The translations under genes and the position numbers were made by a program. From the NCBI GenBank assembly GCA_029204225.1, contig CM055113.1:16125745-16189744 (forward strand): DNA of 64,000 nucleotides. The letters are read 5' to 3'. Positions 22,114 through 34,161 of this stretch are shown here, in pieces. Numbering within the stretch: the stretch's first letter is position 1; every line of letters begins with the position of its first letter. Under the pieces are notes generated by a model. It searched no databases. It saw nothing but the letters and a program-made list of their open reading frames with translations, and was not told the origin of the DNA. Source of the DNA: Diphasiastrum complanatum. Taxonomy: Eukaryota > Streptophyta > Lycopodiopsida > Lycopodiales > Lycopodiaceae.

Positions 22114-23411
22114 GTACAGGGAGTGTACACAGTACAGTGTCGTCGTTAAAGAGAGCTTCGGGAGAACTATCTTCTGAGAGTTCGGGGTTTTACGGTGGGT
22201 TGAAGACGGAAAGAGAAGCACTGGTGCATGGTTTCTAATTTATAGAGGCTTGCTAAGCTCAGCAGAGGGATTATTAGCCTGTGCATAGCATCAGACAGGG
22301 AAAAATTTGGTGAAAGATTGACAATTTTGAAGCCAGCTAAAAATTGAAACCGGACTTGGGGTTACGATTTTTATACATAACTGGTGATTTCTTCGCTGTT
22401 TGTGCACCGTTTTGGATGTCGTAAGGACAGAAACAAAGCTAATCACACTTCAATCAGCCATGGAGAGATTCTGAGGTTTATGTCAGAGATTTGTCTCCAG
22501 ACAGTTAACCTAGCAGATTTGCGGTAAAAATGTGAAAAAGCCACTTTGTCAAGTTGAGCTAAAATCACCGTTTCTCCACGGAATTTCCTAACTGAACATT
22601 CTATAGTCATGGATTCAGTAGGGCGACCCTTCTCCAGGCCTCATATTGTGCTCAAAACGATCCACAGGAGAGCTTGATCCGATCTTTTTGAGGGAAGGGA
22701 GGCACGGCCGCAGGCAGGGAAGTCTCGGGCAGTTCGCGCACCCAACGCGATGAAGAACTTAGTGTATCGAAGCTTTTAGCGTATGCAAGAGTTTGGTTTG
22801 ATGCCCAGATGTACTTTGAACCTGTAGATGAGGTGTCAAGTGAATCAACGGTCCAGAATCTGTGATGGGAGAGAAATTTGAACTACAAGATTTGGTTCAG
22901 CCATTGGATGAGCTTTAAACAAGGTCCTGAAGAATTGAAGTGCATTATGGCCTTCAACTTCATTAAAAATTTTCATACTGAAAGTTGAGCTGGGTCCCTT
23001 CACAAGTGAAGAGTGAAGTTTCTCCAAAGTGAAGAAATAGTTCAAAAGCTAGAAAAGTCCCTATTTTTGGGTCCTTTGCCCGTTTTGACCCAAACGAAAG
23101 GCTATAACCTCCAAACGAAGGGCACCCGGACTGTACCTGCAAGTACGGTACAGCAAAACAGAACGGTTGCAGCGGAGAAAGTGTTTGGAGTACGTCAGAA
23201 GTGGTTTCACCATTCCACTGGGCACGTTGTTGGGAATTGACGACTGAGTGCATTTCGGAAGGCGACGCCGATTTGGCTTTCAAATTGGTGGAAAAGCGGC
23301 GAGTGGCCTGGTAAGAAAAAAAGTGCAGGTCATTATTTTCAACTTTTGACATCACTGTTGGCCTCGACATACTATTCTTAGCCTAAGGCATAAGTTTTAA
23401 GCAGTTTTGCG
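22114..23411 (+). other. Copia E leader / decayed gag region
   Basis: About 1.3 kb without a usable frame or Gag motif. Between the primer site and the integrase fragment most of gag and the protease are missing. Confidence 0.5.
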
Positions 23412-23888
23412 ATGGCAAACATGGGAGAGTCCATTTTGAGTGAAAGTAGCAAATTGGACGGGATGGAGATGGTAACAGGACTGCCTACAATAGAAGAACA
23501 CTTAAAATCGATGTGCGAATCTTGTATATATGGGAAGCAACATCGAGAGAAGTTCAATAAAGGGGGTGTTGCAAGAGCAAAGAACATCCTAGATTTAATC
23601 CACACAGATTTATGGGGGCCCATGAGGACCATGTCCTTAGGAAAAGCCTTCTATTTCATGACCTTTATTGATGATATGTCAAGTAAGACGTGGATCTACT
23701 TCTTGAAGAAGAAATCAGATGCTTTTGATAGCTTCAAGAGCTTCAAAAACTTGGTAAAAAATCAGACAGGTAAGAAGATCAAAGCCCTAAGATCAGATAA
23801 TGGAGGTGAGTAGAAGTCTAATGACTTCAATGATCTTTGTGATCAATGTGGGATTAAAAGACAATTTATGCAAGCTCATACTCCTGCT
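23412..23888 (+). pseudogene. Copia E integrase fragment
   Basis: Reads a GAG-pre-integrase remnant (SMCESCIYGKQHREKF) and the integrase core with both visible Asp residues (LIHTDLWGPM; ALRSDNGGE), followed by a TAG stop at about 23812 and then KSNDFNDLCDQCGIKRQF in frame. The reading ends where an LTR of family D begins at 23889. No reverse transcriptase is present. A dead fragment of a copia unlike A and B. Confidence 0.85.
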
Positions 23889-24599
23889 TGTTGATTTTCA
23901 CACGTGTGGACTGTCCACTACATGTACTTGTGATCTCCTAAGGTGTGTAGATGCACCAAGATCAAGACTAGATTGAGATTCAAGATCAATCTTGAATCCT
24001 ATGGAAAAAACACACTACTACATGCATTCAATCACTTCCAACTCTCACTCACACGTGTGGGAAGTATTCAAAAAATAATCTAAGTAAAAACAAGCTGCTC
24101 TCCTCGGGTAGAGAGAGAAAATGCATCAAGAGCTCTCGGGTAGAGAGAGAAAGCTAGAAATCAAAAAACTCACAAAATCCATGAAATCACCAAATCAATT
24201 GATTTCAAAATGAGGAGTACAATGATACTAGTAGGTCCACGAGCTACCACTATGCTTAACTATGATTGGACCACATTTTGTCACCTCTTGATCCTATTGG
24301 ATCATTGATCTATGCACCTCTTAATTCTATTGGACTATATTCAAGCACACCTCAATTTCCTATTGGACCTCACAAGGTTCCACCTCTATATCCTATTGGA
24401 CCTCTTGGAATTCATCAAACAAAAACTTTACACTTGTCTACACTCTAATTAGCAAGTGTTTAGCCTCTTACTCTATTTTGGCTCAATAGTGGCATTACAA
24501 GTGGAAATGCATAATTTGCCATCTATGCCAAATTTATTCCTATCAACATCCTACATCTAGATGCTTGATGTAAAAAACATAAGACCCCTATATCTAACA
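23889..24599 (-). repeat. LTR of copia family D/B, truncated, inserted in copia E
   Basis: Begins TGTTGATTTTCACACGTGTG and matches the solo LTR at 43103-43922 and, in reverse complement, the copia B LTR (51171-51905). The expected end (about 30 bp, ...TTCAATTCTTCACA) is missing: after CTAACATAGAT it passes into a hairpin-forming repeat. It carries CACACGTGTG at 23899 and 24050 and a run of ATTGGAC units. Confidence 0.88.
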
Positions 24600-24960
24600 T
24601 AGATTGAATGTCATATTTCTGCTATAAGAAAGGTTCAACAACGAAAACCTAGCAGCATACAGGTTGTAAGTTGTAACGAGTCAACATTTTCTTACTGCGA
24701 CTCACTGCTCTCAACAGCTCAGCGTGTTCTTGAGACAACAAACCGTCACATGATGAAGTGCCAAGTAGCAGGTGTGAGCGGGCCCGCTATCGGGTGTAAT
24801 GGGTGGTCACTACCTACCGAGCTGCAGAGCATCTTAGTATCTACCATCATATACCACCCACTACACCCTAGGGCGTGCTCATGCCGGCTACCTACTCACA
24901 TGTTCTCATTAAGGCCAAGCCATTTTCCTAGATTTCTGACTACACTAATTGTGTAATGAG
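24600..24960 (-). repeat. Hairpin-forming (MITE-like) repeat, copy 1
   Basis: In reverse complement this resembles 50640-50880 (shared TGACGGTTTG, CAAGAACA, CTGC, AACCTTTCTTAT). Its core is an imperfect inverted repeat: GGGTGTAATGGGTGGT at 24797 pairs with ACCACCCACTACACCC at 24855 (one mismatch). Confidence 0.65.
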
Positions 24961-25308
24961 CATATTAACTTTTTAAATGGAGAATATTCATCTGGAAGAT
25001 AGAATCATCTTTACCTCTTTTGCTCTGCACATTTGCTTCACATTCTTGCTTCTTTTGCTCTTCACATTCTGCTTTTTAACGAGTCTGAAAGATTGGGCAA
25101 AGCAACTCACATCTTGTAGTAAGTGTGCTTGAGTGTCAGTATTGGCACTCAATGTGTGAAATCACCCTGAGACTTGAGAAAATTGCTCAGCACCTCAAAT
25201 TACCTCAGCTAGGTGTTTAGGTAGTGTGGTTGGCAGATTTGATCCACAGTTTATTCTTATGGTTGCATTCATATCCTAAATTGTAGTTTAGATATTGGGT
25301 TTGGACAA
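24961..25308. other. Upstream region of the beta-helix gene
   Basis: Contains CTTCACATTCTGCTTTT-like repeats (25020-25075). No clear TATA box or upstream exon could be assigned. Confidence 0.4.
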
Positions 25309-26871
25309 ATGGATAGTAACATGAATCTGATCCAAATGTGGAATGCATTTTTGCTCGCTGCAGTGATGATGGGCAATATATTGATGACAGATTGCCGCAC
25401 ACTATCCCAATCTGTTGATGAATACTTTGTCTGGAGTGATCCTTTGGGAAATCTGGTCTACAAGCCCATGCCAAATGGGGACATGCTTATGGATTTCTCA
25501 TCTGTGGGGTATAAAGGCAGCGACGCTCCCTTCCCTTGTGCTCCAGTGATCAAGACACTGTGTCCCTCAGGTGGGGACGATACTGATCAGATTCAGGAGG
25601 CTATCGACGAGGTTTCGGCCATGCCTTTAGACGAGAATGGCCTGCGAGGAACGGTAAAGCTCACTCCAGGCACATTCAACGTCGGTAGCAGAAGCATTGT
25701 GATTGAAGCTAGCGGTGTAGTACTTCAAGGTAGCGGCGTATCAGAGACAGGCACGGTGCTGAATGCGCATGATCTTCCAGCAACTATCTTGTTTAAAATC
25801 GGAACGTATGGCCAGATTCAAGGAGTTGGGCGTCCGGCCATCATCAGTGAAACTGTGCCGTCGGGTTCAAGAATACTGATCGTTGATTGTTCAGACGGCT
25901 TTCAAGTTGGAGATAAGGTGCAGGTCTTCTGGCCCTGGACAGACTCATGGATTGCCATGATGAATATGACTGAACTATGGGGAAATCGTCACGGAACATT
26001 GACCACTATCGAGCGTGTAGTCAAAAATATTTATGACAACGTTCTTATCTTGGATGTTCCAGTTCCATTTCGAATAGATCAGCAGTATCTTGGTGGAGAA
26101 CATGTTGCAGGAGTTCAGCTCATTCAACTGCCAGTTGAGAAAAGAATCTCCAATGTGGGCATTCAAGATTTGATGGCTGTGAAAGACGCCACCATGCCCT
26201 ATGGCTCGGGGAGCTTCCTTCACAGCGTCAACGTAGAAGATGCATGGTTCAGTAACATGGTCGTGGTGGATTTCGGTGGCAATCTAACGGCCCGGGCCAA
26301 CATCAGTGGAGCTCAAGCTACTGTGTGGCTCAGTGGCAGCAAGATCACAGTGGAGAGGCTAAACCTCATCAGAACGATTCCAGCTAAGTCCCTTGGTCCC
26401 AAGCCCTTTGATATCGCTCTGGAAAGTCCTGCTCAGCAGATTCTGGTACGAGACACGCATGTGGCAGGAGACTACCAGATTGCCCTGCTTACCAACAACG
26501 GAGTGCAGGGTCCCAATGTCTTTTACAACTGCAGAAGCTCGGGGAAGAACCACGCCCAGCCGCATGCCCTCTTCGCCACAGGACTGCTTTACGACAATGT
26601 GCAGATGGACATAGAGTATGGGACTCTGGACTTTATCAACCGGGGGCTTACAGGATCAGGAGCAGCACAAGGCTGGGCTGTGGCCTATGGTGTGGCATAT
26701 AACTGCAGTGCTTATGCGATTAATGTGCTGAGTCCTCCGGGGGCATATAACTGGGCCCTCGGGTGCAATGGGCAATCCATAAACAAAGATACACGGGTGA
26801 TTGGCTTAATAGATCCATCCATAACCTCGCTATATGAAGCCCAGCTCCTGGCAGCATCAACAATATTTTGA
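25309..26871 (+). CDS. Secreted pectin-lyase-fold (right-handed beta-helix) protein
   Basis: The only intact non-transposon gene I see: 520 codons, no introns. An N-terminal signal or anchor segment is visible (WNAFLLAAVMMGNILM, residues 11-26). Residues 90-99 (DDTDQIQEAI) with the following GTVKLTPGTF...IVIEASGVVLQGSG are the typical start of a Pectate_lyase_3 type beta-helix (DDTxAIQxAI, then GxVxLPPGxY, SGVxLxGxG). Rungs with repeated V/I and N or G continue to the end. Possible N-glycosylation sites include NMTE, NLTA, NISG and NCSA. Polygalacturonase catalytic words (NTD, DD, GHG, RIK) are absent, so the substrate is unknown; a cell-wall or extracellular polysaccharide role is inferred. 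The gene is clearly GC-richer than its flanks. Met 1 is chosen because it precedes the signal segment; Met 5 and Met 10 are alternatives. Confidence 0.82.
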   Translation: MDSNMNLIQMWNAFLLAAVMMGNILMTDCRTLSQSVDEYFVWSDPLGNLVYKPMPNGDMLMDFSSVGYKGSDAPFPCAPVIKTLCPSGGDDTDQIQEAIDEVSAMPLDENGLRGTVKLTPGTFNVGSRSIVIEASGVVLQGSGVSETGTVLNAHDLPATILFKIGTYGQIQGVGRPAIISETVPSGSRILIVDCSDGFQVGDKVQVFWPWTDSWIAMMNMTELWGNRHGTLTTIERVVKNIYDNVLILDVPVPFRIDQQYLGGEHVAGVQLIQLPVEKRISNVGIQDLMAVKDATMPYGSGSFLHSVNVEDAWFSNMVVVDFGGNLTARANISGAQATVWLSGSKITVERLNLIRTIPAKSLGPKPFDIALESPAQQILVRDTHVAGDYQIALLTNNGVQGPNVFYNCRSSGKNHAQPHALFATGLLYDNVQMDIEYGTLDFINRGLTGSGAAQGWAVAYGVAYNCSAYAINVLSPPGAYNWALGCNGQSINKDTRVIGLIDPSITSLYEAQLLAASTIF

Positions 26872-26939
26872 TCAAATCTCTCTCGTGAAAACTAAGATCC
26901 CACTTTTGCTTCAAGTTCTCATGCAAAGGCGTTGGAAAT

Positions 26940-27110
26940 TGGTGAACTTTGGAAACCTTTGAGATTTTGCGAAGCCTTCGGGAGATTCTCTCGTTTCGGC
27001 ATTTTTGTGAAGCCTTCGGATTTTCGCGAAGTCTTCAGGACATTCTCTCTCTTCGGCTTTCTCTCTTTCTCTTCGCTTTTTCCACAAAGCCAATTTTGCA
27101 TGATAGGCAT
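26940..27110 (+). repeat. Short palindromic GCGAAGCCTTCGG repeats
   Basis: Three spaced units (about 26969, 27007, 27027) of GCGAAGCCTTCGG, GTGAAGCCTTCGG and GCGAAGTCTTCAGG, separated by ATTCTCTC and TTTCGGC. The core CGAAGCCTTCG is a near-perfect palindrome. Open frames on both strands result from the repeat. Confidence 0.6.
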
Positions 27111-27219
27111 TTTTGGCACTTGTCGCACTTTTCGCGTATTTCGCACTTTTGTGAAATCAGAACCAGAGAGTGAATATGTAACGGAATACAAAAAAGCAAA
27201 AGTGGACAAGGACAACTAA

Positions 27220-28570
27220 CTAGAAGAAATCAAAGTAAGGATGTTCTTTTAATTACTAAAAATTAGATCAGCTGTCTCTCCATTCTCTATATATAGATAG
27301 ATAGATAGATAGATCAAGTGTTGGAATCAGATGATCAAAACACAATGTGTGCTATTCCAATGTGGCAATCCATGCAATCATCTTCTCCGCCTGCACAGGT
27401 CCACTTTAATGTTATATAAACAGCCTACTTTGGTTGTCATAATGCAACTTTTTCAACACAAATTATGTTGTTATTGTATTTCTCCTATGTTCCTCTCCAT
27501 TTACATGTATCTCTTGTTTCTTGATTCATGATCTTTGTTATAATGGTAGTTCTAATTCATAGTTTCCCATAACCTGAAGAAAACCTGGCATCCCACCCTC
27601 AACTCCTAGCCACCCACTTATCTACCTGAACCCAAGAGGGCTCGTCCCAAGGGACAAGAGATAATGTGCATTTGCTTCTTATGAGGAGAAGAACCTAAGG
27701 CCCTAATTACTTATGAAACAAGTGTGTATGGGACAAGTGTGTAGGAAATGGCATCGTTGGGCAAACTCAATGACAGCCACAGCTTTGTGCTGGCTTGCGC
27801 CACCGTCTCCTCCAACATAACCAACATCAAGATAGAAATCAACCTACTATAAAAAAAATACAAATCTACCAAAGTACACCAGCTAACGTAAATCAAGATT
27901 AGCTTCAATCAAATAAAAAATTGCAGGCAACGTTCCAAAGTTGCACTTTGCTGAACGCCACGTTGATTAGTCGGCCAAGTTTGTGGTTTTAACCAAATGT
28001 TTTTGTTGTATATATTTTATTAGAATTGGTGACAATGGTGAGGAACTTAGTAGCCAGCCAGTTTAGTGGGCCTTGATTTGGTTTAGGGTAAAAAATGCAT
28101 GGAGAAGACATCCAATTCAACTTGAATAATGGAGCTAGAGTAACATTTTAGTGAAACTAAATATAAGTAGGAGAGTTAATGTACATTGAGGAGAAGCTAC
28201 ATTGAATAAACAAATGAGAATAACAAAGAGAAGAGCAAGTCTAGTTATATTCATGTATGGATTCATCTGTCCAAAATAGTAAATTTTTCATATATCTCTC
28301 TCTATGTTCTTTCATTCTTTCGCTCTTTCCATCCACTCAGCCATCTCCTTCATGATTTAAAGATTAGACTAAATTGTCAGAGAACATTTGGGTTTAATAT
28401 AAGCAAACTAGAGTCACAAAAACGATTAGAGATCTCTAAGGAATCTGAGGTAAGAGATTGGTGCCAATATGATTATTAGGCTCATAGCAAATTGTTTCTT
28501 ATTGTAGCTTCTATGTAGAAGGTGCATTTGAGCCTTCTTAAGTGAAATCTGTGCCAAAAAAGATTTCATA
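27220..28570. other. No gene seen; (TAGA)n at 27288-27314
   Basis: A short tetranucleotide run (ATAGATAGATAGATAGAT), otherwise nothing recognised on either strand. Confidence 0.6.
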
Positions 28571-29337
28571 GCAAATGGTTGCACCTTCCATGGAAAAGGT
28601 GCATGCTAATTTTTTTTTGTGTTGTAGTTTTACTAAAAAAATCTCCTCAAGCAAAATTTGTGCTAAAAATCTCATATTTAATAGAAAATCTTTTTTAGCA
28701 AAAATTTTGCCCAACATAGATTATCAAGCCAAATTTTTTATATTTTCAAATTTGTCTATATGGGAAAAAATTAAATGTAGAATTTTTTTTAAAATTTTAA
28801 ATCTTACAGATTATTCAAAAAATAGATATTTGACAAAAAAAAAAAATTCAGAATATTTTGGTTTTTTTAATTCTTATAATTACTCTATTCGCTACAAAAC
28901 GAATAAACTAATTATAAAAATATATATACCTTCAAAGTTAAATTTTAGAACTTATCTCAATTATTATAAGCTTAAACTATCGTAAATCAATTATCATTGA
29001 GATTTACTAAAATTGAAACATACTATTATTTCTAAAAAGTTTTATAATCATACATATAAAATATAAAATATTTCTAAAATTTGCATATATAATATTTAAA
29101 AATTTCAATATATTCAATAAACATTTCAAATAAAATAAAATATAATCCTTTTGAATATTAACAAAAAATATATATCTATATATATAACAAAATAGCATTC
29201 AAATTTGAACTTTGAATAAATAACATTGAAAAAATAATTATTTTCATTTTTATTTTCATAGAAAATTTGAATATATTTCCAATTGTTCAAAAGTCAAAGG
29301 AATTGATATTTTGAGAGAGTTTTTTTTTTTTTTTGTA
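28571..29337. other. Extremely AT-rich stretch
   Basis: Composition is far more AT-rich than the rest. A 136-codon plus frame (28575-28985) consists of K, N, I, F, S and Y residues and has no recognisable domain; I regard it as chance. The tract ends where the 5-kb repeat begins. Confidence 0.6.
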
Positions 29338-30605
29338 CAATATAGAAAAGTATTGGCATATAGTATTTCTCAAATGGGAAATAGACTCTAAATATTGATT
29401 GTTCTCAATGAGCTCATATTGGATGACAAAGTTTAATGAATATAAAAAACAACCATTGAACAATTGGAGTTCAACAAAACTTTGTAATCTCTAGATTTTG
29501 TTCTATAGGATTGTATAAAGTTTTTGTAGTTGAAGATGAATCTAAAATAGTTTTGGTATGTCTTCTGTCCTTAATTACCTGATTGATCACATAGTTTAGA
29601 TAACTCATATCTTGCTAAAAATCAAGTTGGAAGAATAATATTGAAATCGATAATTTTTCTTGAAGTAAAAGATTTTGGAATGATTCTTATATTTTCTGAG
29701 TTGTGTGTTGGACATACACTCCAGTATCTTTTAATCATTAATTGTGATTTATAATTTTGCTAATTATAGTTGACGAATCATAAAATTCTAAATATTTACA
29801 ATTGATGGATCATGAATATATGCTTAATTGTTATTAAGTAAATATGATGCTTCTTATGTATAATGAGTAACTTACGATCTTCTAAACGAGTGACAATTAG
29901 ATCAGTAATTTGAAAAATTTAATTTCTTTACTCTAACGGTTAATTGAGAATGTATGTATCTTACATGCATTTTCATAAGATAATTTGTTTTTGCTTATAG
30001 AGGGGTTGCTTAATCTAGTGGATGCTATTCTGCTATAGATTTAGATACATTGTTGATTTCTTGCATGTGATGCTAAAAATGGGACATTTAACTCATTAGA
30101 GTAGTTGTAGTTCTCTAGATTGAGTTATAAAAGTATGAGGCTTCATAGATCTCCTAGAGATTTTGGTTGATTGAATTATTGTGCTTGGAATATTGGGATA
30201 TTCTAGTAATATACATACCGAAAAGCATTGTTGTCTATAAGGAATTGTGGACAAGTTTTAGACTATAATTGAAATGGAATTTCTTTAGCCTTGGAACATG
30301 GTCTTTCAAATAATGAATGATTCAACTAGTGATTCATGTAAATTAAATTTGCATGAAGGTGATATTATTGGTTTGGAGAGAATCATACCCAATAGGAAAA
30401 TTTATTTCTTATTGTACTTCTAGAAGTTGATGTAGTACTTTAGAGCAGAGATAAACAATTGGGGAATTGTTCTATCTCTAAATACTTATTTGATATTGAA
30501 ATCAGACTAAGGATAATGATTTTATGAATAAGTGCGAAAGTTAACAAATTGGTTTTTTAGCTTTTTGCCAGCTTTGAGGATAGAACTTGTTTAAGGGAGG
30601 AAGAT

Positions 30606-31050
30606 TGTTACGTCCACATCTTGTACATTAGGATTCAAAATAATCTCACACTTGAATATTTGGTACTCCAGTGTACAAGATTATTAGTTATGCCACGTCA
30701 CTCCAAACTGGGTTAAAAATGTAATTAATAATCTTGTGAGAACTTAAATGCTCTAATTAGGACTTATGGAGCTAGTACATAGTAAGTGCTTGAAGTGCAT
30801 GTTAAGAAGATCAGAAGCAATTGGTTGAGAATTGACATCCTATATGGAATATTCCTAGGCTTTTGGAGTCTATATAACATGTAGGAACTCGCCCATCCAG
30901 GACCTGATTTTAATCAATCATTGTAGCTCGGGGGAGAAGCTGACTAGGAATTGACTCTTGGCTTCCAACTAGCTGGGTGGTTTGGCTCCACAATAGTCCT
31001 TTTGGAGCATGCAATAGGATCTAGAGGAACCTCACTTGATGATCCTTACA
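30606..31050 (+). repeat. LTR K, copy 1
   Basis: Begins TGTTACGTCCACATC directly after a polypurine tract (GGGAGGAAGAT) and ends ...GATCCTTACA, the same end as the LTR fragment at 41945-42081 that is followed by a primer site. No primer site follows here. About 445 bp. Confidence 0.65.
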
Positions 31051-31159
31051 ATGAACATTTCAATCTTATATGTCTTATGGTACAAAGAAATTAGTTCATC
31101 TTGACGACAATAGTTCACACACTATTGAAGGTGAAGTCACAATAAGATTGAGCTTCCAA

Positions 31160-32030
31160 GCATGATCAATTCAAGTTACTACTGGATGTTATGTATGTAC
31201 CAAAATTGTTAACAAATCTGTTATCAATAGGCAAATTTACTAATTTAGATCAGAGGATAGAATTTGAATCCAATTAATGCATAATTTTTGATAGGACAAA
31301 TAAGGTCCTTGCACTCAAGAAGAGACATGGATACTTAAATATAGATTGATTTATTGTTCTTTTGAGACAAGTCAGGCCTTAAATACTTCACTTCTAGTTA
31401 ATAAAACATTACTTTGGCACTATAGGCTACGTCACTTGAATCATACATTTGTATCAAATAGTCCTTAGTACTTGATGTCAATTATCTAGACAAGGGTCCT
31501 TGTATGCCATAGCTGCATTGTCAGATTCCATTTAGATCAAGTCATAAGCATGTAACAACAAGTGTTCTAGATGTTGTTCATTCAGATATATGTGGCCCAA
31601 TGCAAATCTTATCTTTGGTTGGTACGAAGTTCTTTTATTACTTTTATTGATGAATTTTTGAGAAAAATAGCTGTTTATTTTAATAAACAAAAATTGAAAG
31701 CTTTCAACCTCTTTAGACAATTCAATGAGCATGTAGAACTCGAAACTAATAATAGAGTCTTATACAACCCAAATTCAAATTTATAATGGAAAAGCATTGA
31801 GTTCAGACAACATTGGTAAATACATCTCAACCAAATTCAAAGAGCATTGCCTTAGCATAGACATTGAGAAACACTTTCTTACTTCTTATTCACCTTAGTC
31901 GAATGGACTTACTAGGAGAAAGAATCGAACCTTAGTCAAAGCGGCTAAGTGTATGCTTGCTCACGTGACACTACCTAAGTTCTTTTGGACTTAAGCTATT
32001 TCCACTACAGCTTATATTTATCCAAATCAC
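31160..32030 (+). pseudogene. Decayed copia pre-integrase/integrase
   Basis: Reads with several frameshifts and stops: LDVMYVPKLLTNLLSIGKFT (protease to pre-integrase linker), a line with VVHSDICGPMQI, then FITFIDEFLRKIAVYFNKQK, a SSDN-like catalytic Asp region with GKYISTKFKEHCLSIDIEKH, and a RRKNRTLVKAAKCMLAHVTL end with the Glu position apparently altered. It is heavily degraded, from an old element older than A or B. Confidence 0.8.
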
Positions 32031-33250
32031 TTTTAAGTTAACCAATAAATCCTTCATAAAAATATCTGTTAACTCTGCAAGTATCAGTTCCAACAATACT
32101 TGATCATATGTCTATGTTCACCGACTAGGTTAAGTGCACCAAATAACCTAGTAATCATGAATACATCATAGATCCATACAAGATTTAATCGTGCACATAT
32201 GTGAATAATCTCACTATGACCGAGTACATACACATATGTCTTTATCTGGTAGATTTGTAACTGATCTACAAAAAAATTCTATTTCTCTTCAATAAATAAC
32301 ATATCTGAAAAATTCCTGAGACTAAGAACACATTCTCTCTCAAGAGTTTTCTAACCTCCTTACAACTTGGCACCAAAATTTCACCCAATTAACCCATCCT
32401 TGATCCAAGTACTCCAACAAAGATTAGGATGATTAAATATATGATCAAAATTACTTCTATCCCATAACAACTAGGATTAGTAACTTCTGATCTGACTCAG
32501 TAATACTTATAATGATTTCCAATTTCAATCCATCTCTAGTTCTAGATTGTTCAACATAATCTCTAAAAAATTTCTCTCAAATCTATACAACTAACAGTTT
32601 TTTTAATAGAATCTTACTCATCACTTCACCCATCATTTTTAAAGAAATTTCCAATTTCTTATAAAAGTTTGTCCAAGAGATGAAATAAATATATCAAAAT
32701 CGTGAAAAGTCAATAATAAGCACTTTCCAAATAGGATTCACTCTATTTTACACAGGACCTTTCCTCTAGATATTCTCAAGTTGAACACAAGTGACAGTAA
32801 CTATCATCTATTTGAGATGTATCTATGCATAAGAGATAATCTGGGATTTAAAAAATTGAAATTTCCAATATCTTGGAATATTTAAATTGCAAGCCTAATC
32901 CAAGTAGTAATTTACACGATTATAAACAGTCCTTCAGAAAAGAAATAATTCTCAAACTGGACGGATCATATGAATTTAATTTGATATCCAAATTTGAGAA
33001 ATTTAAAAGAATTAAGGGTTCTTTAAAAAATGAGAAATAGCTTTAAGGGCTCTTTGATTTTGCAAATTATGAGATACTATTAATGGGTCCGGACTAGCCT
33101 CAAAATTTTTCAAAATACCCTTTAAGTAACCAATGGTCAATTTTTCTCATATCATGAATAGGTACTCAAATTTACCATTGACAATCAGATCTTTACAGTC
33201 CTAGAATTTGCTTTCCAAAATTACTGATGTCCCATACCACCAATTCTTCT
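32030..33250 (+). repeat. Repeat R, copy in the first 5-kb unit
   Basis: No gene. Similar to 480-1230 and 47960-49100, and in reverse complement to about 43060-45070, which would form an inverted arm to 47960-49100. Confidence 0.6.
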
Positions 33251-33640
33251 TTCCAAATAACCCTTAACCACCATATCTGATAATCTAGAATTCAACCAAT
33301 TCATTCGGATATCCTATAACAAGTATAAGTACATATCAATATAACCAATCAATGAAGAATCAATAAATTTTATTTTCTGATAGATAACAATCCATTTACG
33401 AAAGGATGATCAAACCATAAGGCTTCACACATGGATTACTGTCAGATCTTAAGTATCTCTGGTTAGTAAAAACTTTATCAATCAAGGATCCTTATCCTTA
33501 AAAGAAAGCCATTTACTGTACTAACAATTTTTAGAATAAGAATTGACATAGCTAGTCTTGAAATGGATGCTTTTAGGTACAAAGGAGTGTATGTCTCTTT
33601 GTGCAATAGAATCTCGTCTTCATCCATCTCAAATTGTTTG

Positions 33641-34161
33641 TTATCTATTAGAAGATGTATGCGTATCATCATTTACATAGGTTTCAAAGTAAGATTCAAA
33701 CATATTTTGCATTGCTTCATCGTGTTGTACCTCATCATCATCATCATCATTAGAATCGAGTGCATTACTCTTTTCTCCAATTGTATTTTCCTCTTGAATT
33801 TGTTTCATTCTTTGTTCCCTCATGTCTATCAAAATTGACGTTGATTGTAACTAAACATGGAAGGATAAACTCCATGGAAAGGCATTCGATTTATTGGTTA
33901 CACACATTAAACAAATTCAATAAGTGACAAACATAGATTGACGAACATTATAATTAAAAACAATCATATAAAGTCAACAAACCTCAACGTCTTCCAAATT
34001 CGATGGTTGACCCTCATCTTTTTCGTCCAAACTTCCACAAATGATTTTCAACAATGCGTCTTTCACACATCTCTTGCCCATCACACTTGATGCATGTCCA
34101 CCATATTTTATCTTGAAAATAGTTTTTTTGCGAGAAACAAAAATCAAGTACATGTCACTAT
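33641..34161 (-). pseudogene. Exon-like remnants of an unidentified element gene, copy 1
   Basis: On the minus strand 34160-33980 reads LIFVSRKKTIFKIKYGGHAS, SVMGKRCVKDALLKIICGSL and DEKDEGQPSNLEDVEVC; 33832-33641 reads MIDMREQRMKQIQEENTIGE, then KSNALDSNDDDDDEVQHDEA and MQNMFESYFE. The separation looks like an intron. The style suits a plant DNA-transposon accessory or transposase gene, but no family can be assigned. The copy at 49.5-50.4 kb preserves the second exon and one further upstream piece. Confidence 0.4.

Larger units (their letters stand above)
29338..34161 (+). repeat. Five-kb duplicated repeat, copy 1
   Basis: Near-identical over its length to 45184-50250, starting at ATATAGAAAAGTATTGGCAT and running to AAGTACATGTCACTAT, where element H is inserted. 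It contains region U (29338-30605), LTR K, a decayed copia integrase, region R and exon-like remnants. U itself shows no gene. Confidence 0.88.

Noticed and set aside
22963..23370. Minus-strand 135-codon frame
   Set aside because: It overlaps a copia leader region, has no recognisable motif and conflicts with plus-strand element E.
26932..27219. Phe-rich frame after the beta-helix gene, considered as a downstream exon
   Set aside because: Built from the palindromic repeat units and open on both strands; no homology words.
28575..28985. A 136-codon frame in the AT-rich tract, considered as an organelle-derived or real gene
   Set aside because: Composition explains it; no domain and no matching organellar gene could be recognised.
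33563..33838. Plus-strand frame opposite the acidic exon (and its copy at 49411)
   Set aside because: It is the antisense shadow of the DDDDDEV exon; hydrophobic content arises from the complementary ATC repeats.
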